From Methylomonas sp. (GTDB lineage Bacteria; Pseudomonadota; Gammaproteobacteria; Methylococcales; Methylomonadaceae): a stretch of 63,745 nt of DNA. The notes below the pieces were generated by a model. That model saw nothing but the letters and a program-made list of their open reading frames with translations, made no database searches and had not been told where the DNA came from. Shown here in pieces: positions 58,853-63,745 of the stretch; position 1 is the first letter of the stretch, and every line of letters starts with the position of its first letter. A program made the position numbers and the translations under genes. The stretch is from positions 1-63,745 of the forward strand of contig NZ_JALOBS010000030.1 of assembly GCF_023228165.1 (NCBI RefSeq), read 5' to 3'.

Positions 58853-60148
58853 TTAGCCCGCGAAAATCTGCTGACATGTGCCGAATGTGAATTCCCGCGT
58901 ATTTAAAATCTTGCGAAGAATATTCGACTGCCCAATAACTGCGAAAAATAACGAATTCGCGTCGAACCGCGCCATTAAAATCATTTCGCGCACGGCGAAT
59001 TGCTCAATTTCCGCGAGAATCTGCGGTGAATTCGCGAGCATTTCGTGCGCGAATTTCCATAAACTCGCGCCGGATTTATCTTGTGCGAAAATCGGAAATC
59101 CTCTGCGTAGCAGGATGCGTAGACCGAAGAATAACGGATAATGCGATGCCGCGATGCGTGGCGAGAATAATTCATTTTCGCATTCATCGAGAAAATATTG
59201 GCGAACCACCGCAAGCAGCAGAAATGGGTCGGTTTTCGGCGTCAAAATGCCGACATTCGCCAATTCTACTGTGATTGTCCAATGTTCGCCGCGAAGTGAA
59301 GTGATTTCTTCTTGCGTAAGATGCCCCTTTAGCGCGAATAAACAATGGCGAATCAAGAATAAACGATTCTCGAGTGATGGAAGATTGTTTCGGGGGGGCA
59401 AACCGAAGCCAAACGTATTTTGCTGCGGAGGTGTAATAAATTGTTCTGGGTGCAAAATGCATTTTTTGTATTCGGGTATCCGCTCGAATGTATCTGGTAG
59501 AAATTTTAATATGTTTCTATCTTCGAAATTATGGTAATTTGTGCATCTATTGGGCAATATGAGTTCATCATAAATGGCAGTCGCGCCTTTGGTGAATTCC
59601 ATTGCGCGCAAATATATCGTGATTAAATCTCCGGTAAATGCCGGTGCCTCATCCTTGGCAATACTCGGGCTAAATATTTCCGCGCAATCCATATCAATGA
59701 GTAAATCCTCAAGAAATGAGATTTTCTTCGGACCATGATAGCCGAAATTGAGTTGCGAGTTATCATGCACATGGAATTCTTGCTTGTAGTAAATGGCGAG
59801 TATATCCTCGAAATAAGCGCGAAATTGCGCGTTTTGGCGCGAATACAGCCACATCGGATAACAAAGATTGAAAAACGCGCGAGCTGGTTTGTATCCGATC
59901 CATTCCGAAATCGCGCGTGTAACACTGAAAAATTGTGCAACATCTTGCCGCGCGAATTCACTTTCGAGAAATTCTGCGGGCAAGAGTTCTCTTAGAAATG
60001 CCGGATCCATAAATAAATCCCGATTTTTAATTCTGAGTATGTCGAGAGTGCGGCTGGAGTAGATTTTTCGCACTGCCGCGATGTAATCATCGCGCGTATC
60101 GCTGATTGGCTGCATTGTAGATTCGATAGGAAAGTGGAGTGCTTGCAT
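58853..60148 (-). CDS. Hypothetical helical protein, 431 aa
   Basis: The family is not recognised. It is almost entirely helical with aromatic-rich helices (FFNLCYPMWLYSRQN, YFEDILAIYYKQEF, HYPLFFGLRILLRRGF, FAHEMLANSPQILAEIEQF). The second half has solenoid character like 15253-16752, perhaps degenerate ankyrin. A Pro/Gly segment (ITPPQQNTFGFGLPPRNN) near residue 245 links two parts. It carries no palindromic element, although it sits among heavily invaded genes. The full-consensus promoter motif lies 29 nt upstream. Confidence 0.65.
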   Translation of the reverse strand: MQALHFPIESTMQPISDTRDDYIAAVRKIYSSRTLDILRIKNRDLFMDPAFLRELLPAEFLESEFARQDVAQFFSVTRAISEWIGYKPARAFFNLCYPMWLYSRQNAQFRAYFEDILAIYYKQEFHVHDNSQLNFGYHGPKKISFLEDLLIDMDCAEIFSPSIAKDEAPAFTGDLITIYLRAMEFTKGATAIYDELILPNRCTNYHNFEDRNILKFLPDTFERIPEYKKCILHPEQFITPPQQNTFGFGLPPRNNLPSLENRLFLIRHCLFALKGHLTQEEITSLRGEHWTITVELANVGILTPKTDPFLLLAVVRQYFLDECENELFSPRIAASHYPLFFGLRILLRRGFPIFAQDKSGASLWKFAHEMLANSPQILAEIEQFAVREMILMARFDANSLFFAVIGQSNILRKILNTREFTFGTCQQIFAG

Positions 60149-60177
60149 TTGCGCCTATAGAAGTGTGTTTCGCGCGA

Positions 60178-60191
60178 TTCAAAAAAAGAAT
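60178..60191 (-). promoter_or_regulatory. ATTCTTTTTTTGAA motif for gene 58853-60148
   Basis: This is a full-consensus copy, 29 nt before the ATG and about 11 bp after the preceding gene's stop. Confidence 0.6.
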
Positions 60192-60201
60192 AATCGCGCT
60201 G

Positions 60202-61374
60202 TTAGTACGATGTATACGCGAACAGTAAATTTGTGAATTTTTCCGGCAGTCGAATAACTGGATTTGATTGTCCATCTTTTGCGCTATATGTTTCGATTTG
60301 TATGTTCACCGAATATAATGTTCGATTGCAGTAGACGAGACAAATTTTTTGCATCCAATCACACATGAATACTCTGTCGTAATGGTAATCGAAAATATTT
60401 GCCGCGCAATCCAAAACGCACAATTTACGCAATGAGTGGGCGGATAAGTCTAATTGCGCGATGAATAAATCATTTCCGTAACGGGAATCACCATAACTAA
60501 TTATACCGAATAATGATTCGCCAATCGCACATATGTACCGTATCACCAATAGCGGATGCTTACCTTGAATATTAATTTGCGTCGTTTTTAAAGGTATGCA
60601 ACGCGATTGCGGATCCGCGTCACTACGCGAGCGCTCATCTTTATCGAATGAAAATATCTCATGGTCTGAATCATAATTTTCCAAAATTCCATACATTTTC
60701 GGGCGTACCGCATCGCGTGTTAGTGTAATGTTGTAATACGCGATACGAATTTGCGCAGCTCGGCGAAGCCTCGACACCTTCGGTGGAGCTTCATCGAGCG
60801 CGAATGTGACTTTTTGCCAACTACCTGTGATTGGATCGAACCGATTTATCTCGTTATTACCAATACCGCACGAAAACGCAGGTTTACCAATTATGTAAAT
60901 ACTATTATCATCTGTGAATGATGATGAATAAAGATACAACATTCTGCGCATTTTGTTAACGATGCATTCTTCTTTCCAGTTACTATTGCTTATCCTCGTG
61001 AATTTCGAGAAATGTTCCACGTATTTGCAATTATCCACAGCGCATCCAAATGCGTATAAGTCGCCGCGTAAATGTACAAAACGCGCCATAAATAACCAAT
61101 TATCCTTCGGTTTTGTAACGATATTTTCGTGGAGTGTCTCGCCGTTGCGAATTCGGCTTAATATGAGTGTTCCATTTGTTTTGGTAAATGTCACGTGGAT
61201 GATATTAAGCGTCTCATTTTGAATTTGTTCAAAAATGAGATGTATGATGTATTGCGAGATAAGAGATACTGGGCTATTTTCGTCGCTTAGCGCGGATATG
61301 AATTGGATCGCTGTGTTCTGAATATCGATAATATTCGTTTCGCACTTCCGCGGCGAATTATCGGTTTCTGCCAT
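60202..61374 (-). CDS. Family C kelch-like protein, 390 aa
   Basis: The N-terminal block is FISALSDENSPVSLISQYIIHLIFEQIQNETLNII. Blades include FVHLRGDLYAFG, FTDDNSIYIIGKPAF, INRFDPITGSWQKV, ICAIGESLFGIISYG and AQLDLSAHSLRKL, closing with VIRLPEKFTNLLFAYTSY. An element at 60756-60791 adds APPKVSRLRRA near residue 200, after TFALDE. It forms a subgroup with the two genes to its right, which share the FSKFTRIS(A/N)NNWKEE and EIFSFD or ELFSFDQ stretches. The motif is 27 nt upstream. Confidence 0.78.
   Translation of the reverse strand: MAETDNSPRKCETNIIDIQNTAIQFISALSDENSPVSLISQYIIHLIFEQIQNETLNIIHVTFTKTNGTLILSRIRNGETLHENIVTKPKDNWLFMARFVHLRGDLYAFGCAVDNCKYVEHFSKFTRISNSNWKEECIVNKMRRMLYLYSSSFTDDNSIYIIGKPAFSCGIGNNEINRFDPITGSWQKVTFALDEAPPKVSRLRRAAQIRIAYYNITLTRDAVRPKMYGILENYDSDHEIFSFDKDERSRSDADPQSRCIPLKTTQINIQGKHPLLVIRYICAIGESLFGIISYGDSRYGNDLFIAQLDLSAHSLRKLCVLDCAANIFDYHYDRVFMCDWMQKICLVYCNRTLYSVNIQIETYSAKDGQSNPVIRLPEKFTNLLFAYTSY
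60756..60791 (-). repeat. 30-bp palindromic element (family C gene)
   Basis: The order is CAGCTC, GGCGAAGCC, TCGA, CACCTTCGGTG, GAGCTT. Perfect arms, TTC loop. Confidence 0.93.
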
Positions 61375-61617
61375 TTCCTATTGATACGAATATCGGCGCG
61401 ATTCAAAAAAGAATAATCTCGCCATTAGTTGGTCGTAAATGCGAATAATAGATTTGTGAATTTCCCCGGCAAATGAATTGTCAGCGTTGGCATTCCAGTT
61501 TTTGCGTTAAATGTTTCGATGTTGATGAATTGCGCAGCAGTTGTCCAATTGTCATTAACCAAGCAAATTTTACCCCGCCATTCGCACATAAACTCTCTAT
61601 CAATAGAATCTCTGAAG

Positions 61618-61670
61618 TGGCTCGCCGAAGGCTCGACCGCTTCGCGGGAGCTCGGCGAAGCCTCGCGCAA
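61618..61670 (-). repeat. One full and one partial palindromic element
   Basis: TGGCTC, GCCGAAGGC, TCGA, CCGCTTCGCGG, GAGCTC, then a half unit GGCGAAGCC, TCGC. It is read as ASPSSREAVEPSAS in the family C gene. Confidence 0.88.
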
Positions 61671-61822
61671 TTTTTGTATTGTGTGCTTATCGAGATCAAA
61701 TCTCGCGAGAAATAAATCTTTGCCATAATCACACAATCCAAATAATAATCCGCCAATAGCACATATATGCGATATATTCAATGGAGAACATTCGCCTGGA
61801 ATATTGATATGTATGGTCTTCA

Positions 61823-61858
61823 AAGTTCGCCGAAGGCTCGACCCCTCCAGGGGAGTTC
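61823..61858 (-). repeat. 30-bp palindromic element (family C gene)
   Basis: The order is AAGTTC, GCCGAAGGC, TCGA, CCCCTCCAGGG, GAGTTC. One mismatch in the 11-nt arm. Confidence 0.9.
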
Positions 61859-62665
61859 TGCGCTGTAGCGATGGCGCTTGTGAATTCGCGCTATTAGCGC
61901 GCTCATCTCGATCGAGCGAGAACAACTCGTCGCCCGAACAAATTTGCGCGATTCCATATATTTTCGATGGGTTGACATCGCGCATTGATACAATGCCATG
62001 TATGTAATGGGAATGTAAATCTTTATCAGCCGTGATAGTTATTTTTTGCCAATCGCCGGTCGGTAGATTAAAATAAAGTATCTCACCAGTGTTTATCGAT
62101 ATTGGAAATGTATAACGATCTAACGCATAAATTCCATCGCGATCCGTAAACACAGCCGACGAATATATCTGGGGTATTTCGGCGGCGATGCGATCTTTCT
62201 TTCCAATTATTGGCGCTTATCCTTGTAAATTTTGAAAAGTAAGAGACATCTTTGCCATCAATTGTCCTACAATCAAATGCAAACAACTCGCCATTTAGTT
62301 GTGTGAATTCTGCACCAAATAGCCAATGCAATCTTGGTTTTGTTGCAATATTTTCATAACATGTGGTATCGCCACAAATTTGGCATAATACGAGTGTCCC
62401 CATTGTGTTATCAAATGTCGCGCAAATAATATTAAGAGTCGTATTTTGAATTTTTTTGAAGATACTTCTCGCGATATCCTGCGAGATAAGAGATATAGGG
62501 CTAATCTCATCGCTAATTGCGGCTACGAACTGGATTGCGATGGCTTGAATATTAATAACTTTCTCGCTGTGTTTCTGCGGGTTATCAATGTTTTGTAGAT
62601 GCGCCGCCATTTCTGCCATGTTACTTGAATATCGGCGTATAATTCAAAAAAGAATAATCTTGCCA

Positions 62666-63745
62666 TTAGTTCGGCGAAGCCTCAACGCCTTCGGCGGAGT
62701 TCGGCGAAGCCTCGACACCCCCGGTGGAGTTCGGCGAAGCCTCAACGCCTTTGGCGGAGTTCGTAAATATGAATAGCGGCTGAAAGAATTCTGCCGGCAA
62801 TTGAATGACAGAATTCGGCAATCCATTTTTTGGATTATAAGTTTCTATTTTTATGAATCGGGAAAATATTGAATAATTATAATAAACTATGCAGACTTTT
62901 CCACACCAATCACACATTGACACTCGTCCATTGAAAACTCGCTTGAGATGATTCAAAGTGCGCAATTTTCGCAGCGAATGAGATACTGGGTCAATTCGCG
63001 CAAGAAATAAATCCATTCCGAAATCAAGCCCACCATAATCGCATATGCCGAATAACAAATTGCCAATATTACATATCCGCCATATGTGCAATGGGGCAAA
63101 TTTGTCCGGAATATTGATACGAATCGACTTCAAAATTCTGTTTTGCGGCGAATGCGCATCTTCTTGGTCAAATGAGAATAACTCTTTGCCGGAATCATTT
63201 CGTAAAATTCCGTATATTTTCGGCTGGCTAATACCACGATGAATCGATATGATTTCCGATGTATCGTGGAAATGTAAATCTTCGTTCGCAGCGACAGTTA
63301 TTTTTTGCCAATCGTTCATCGTGGGATTGAAATGGACTATCTCGTCATTGCAAACATCTCTTTGAAACACCACTCCGTCCAATATATAAATCCCGTCATT
63401 ATCCGTGAATAGTAATGGATAATGGTATTCCTGATGTGTTTCGGCGGGAATGTTTTCTTCTTTCCAATTATTGGCGCTTATCCTTGTAAATTTTGAAAAG
63501 TTCTGTGTATCTTTCCCACCAGTTTGCTTATAATTAAATGCGAATAAATCGCCGTGCATTTGCGCGAATTCCGCACTAAATAGCCAATGCAGTCTTGGTT
63601 TCGTCGCGATATTTTCGTAATGAGCATCGCCATCGCAAATTTGGCATAATACAAGTGTTGCTTCATCCTTGGCACGGTCGTATGTCACGCAAATAATATT
63701 CAGTGTTAAATTGCGGAGATGCTTGAAAATATATTTCGCGATATA
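62666..63745 (-). CDS. Family C kelch-like protein, 5' end beyond the window
   Basis: The frame stays open to the right edge (YIAKYIFKHLRNLTLNIICVTY), matching the family N-terminal block, so the start lies outside. Blades include SAEFAQMHGDLFAFNY, LFTDNDGIYILDGVV, IVHFNPTMNDWQKI, ICNIGNLLFGICDYG and ARIDPVSHSLRKL. After LFIFTN, where relatives stop, three tandem palindromic elements add exactly 30 residues (SAKGVEASPN, STGGVEASPN, SAEGVEASPN) before the same stop codon. Confidence 0.82.
   Translation of the reverse strand, partial: YIAKYIFKHLRNLTLNIICVTYDRAKDEATLVLCQICDGDAHYENIATKPRLHWLFSAEFAQMHGDLFAFNYKQTGGKDTQNFSKFTRISANNWKEENIPAETHQEYHYPLLFTDNDGIYILDGVVFQRDVCNDEIVHFNPTMNDWQKITVAANEDLHFHDTSEIISIHRGISQPKIYGILRNDSGKELFSFDQEDAHSPQNRILKSIRINIPDKFAPLHIWRICNIGNLLFGICDYGGLDFGMDLFLARIDPVSHSLRKLRTLNHLKRVFNGRVSMCDWCGKVCIVYYNYSIFSRFIKIETYNPKNGLPNSVIQLPAEFFQPLFIFTNSAKGVEASPNSTGGVEASPNSAEGVEASPN
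62667..62762 (-). repeat. Three tandem palindromic elements (C-terminal)
   Basis: Three head-to-tail units: GGCGAAGCC with CGCCTTCGGCG, then CACCCCCGGTG, then CGCCTTTGGCG as the 11-nt hairpins, separated by GAGTTC. TCGA is TCAA in the outer two. The arms differ between units but stay paired. Removal returns the gene end to ...FTN and stop. Confidence 0.95.

Larger units (their letters stand above)
61425..62619 (-). pseudogene. Frameshifted family C kelch-like gene
   Basis: Two overlapping frames make one gene. The first (62619 down) runs FVAAISDEISPISLISQDIARSIF to FTRISANNWKE and then turns to nonsense. The second (to 61425) continues IAAEIPQIYSSAVFTDRDGIYALD to the end KFTNLLFAFTTN. The paralogue at 62666 reads FTRISANNWKEE, then LLFTDNDGIYIL without a break. 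The change is near 62190 in AAAGAAAGATCGC, consistent with one extra A. Elements lie at 61618-61670 and 61823-61858. It is either an inactivated gene or a sequencing error in an A-run; the rest is undecayed. Confidence 0.8.

Noticed and set aside
2971..62762. Insertion sequence or transposon carrying its own transposase
   Set aside because: No transposase, integrase or recombinase motif was found on either strand. If the elements move, the activity must come from elsewhere.
1..63745. tRNA or other structured RNA genes
   Set aside because: No cloverleaf with a T-loop (GTTCRA) and matching acceptor stem was found by eye. The GGTTCGA-like matches belong to the palindromic elements.

Overview
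The window looks like a piece of a large eukaryotic DNA virus (Nucleocytoviricota). The evidence is dense intronless coding on both strands with short AT-rich gaps, a viral-type DExH helicase, a type 2 deoxynucleoside kinase, an endonuclease IV, a CDK-like kinase, a long fibre-like protein, and a very large complement of ankyrin, F-box and kelch-like paralogues. I see no tRNA, rRNA, transposase, integrase or CRISPR array. No capsid or polymerase gene falls here, so I cannot place it in a family.

Layout. Positions 1 to about 21 kb are mixed-strand and relatively single-copy: two small zinc-finger proteins, a trio of beta-rich paralogues (2.1-5.1 kb), a membrane protein, the 961-residue fibre-like protein, ankyrin proteins, a CDK-like kinase with a cyclin-like tail, the helicase and endonuclease IV. 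From 21 to 31 kb there are ankyrin proteins, two adjacent paralogue pairs and an F-box pair with a collapsed third copy between them. From 31.9 to 33.6 kb there is a small cluster with the deoxynucleoside kinase. From 33.7 kb to the right edge, almost everything is on the minus strand and belongs to four expanded families, called A (F-box, FGEWCPER motif), B (LCVFCDYN motif), C (kelch-like, about 360-420 aa) and D (short C-like). An A-A-A-B-C cassette occurs twice (33.7-41.1 kb and 46.1-52.8 kb). The exception is an island at 41.2-43.5 kb with a membrane protein and an aminotransferase-HAD phosphatase fusion.

The most striking feature is a 30-bp palindromic element found more than 30 times inside genes and between them. 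Each copy has a 6-bp GAGYTC-like flank, a 9-nt mini-hairpin, TCGA and an 11-nt mini-hairpin. The arms covary between copies. The unit is 10 codons long and its consensus is open in all six frames, so inside genes it adds multiples of ten residues. Removing it restores the sequence seen in paralogues, and one intergenic repeat gives a direct empty/filled site pair. Four longer GC-rich hairpins (about 62-80 bp) share sequence pieces with it. In known biology the nearest parallel is the Rickettsia palindromic elements.

Transcription signals. Most accessory genes have a TTCTTTTTTTGAA-like motif about 17-45 nt upstream of the ATG, and in several cases it fixes the start codon. The enzyme and structural genes tend instead to have TATATA or TATAAA tracts near the ATG. 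Converging genes are separated by T-run/A-run hairpins, probably bidirectional terminators. The accessory families look like a host-interaction arsenal (ubiquitin-ligase adaptors of ankyrin/F-box/kelch type); this is inferred from fold families only.
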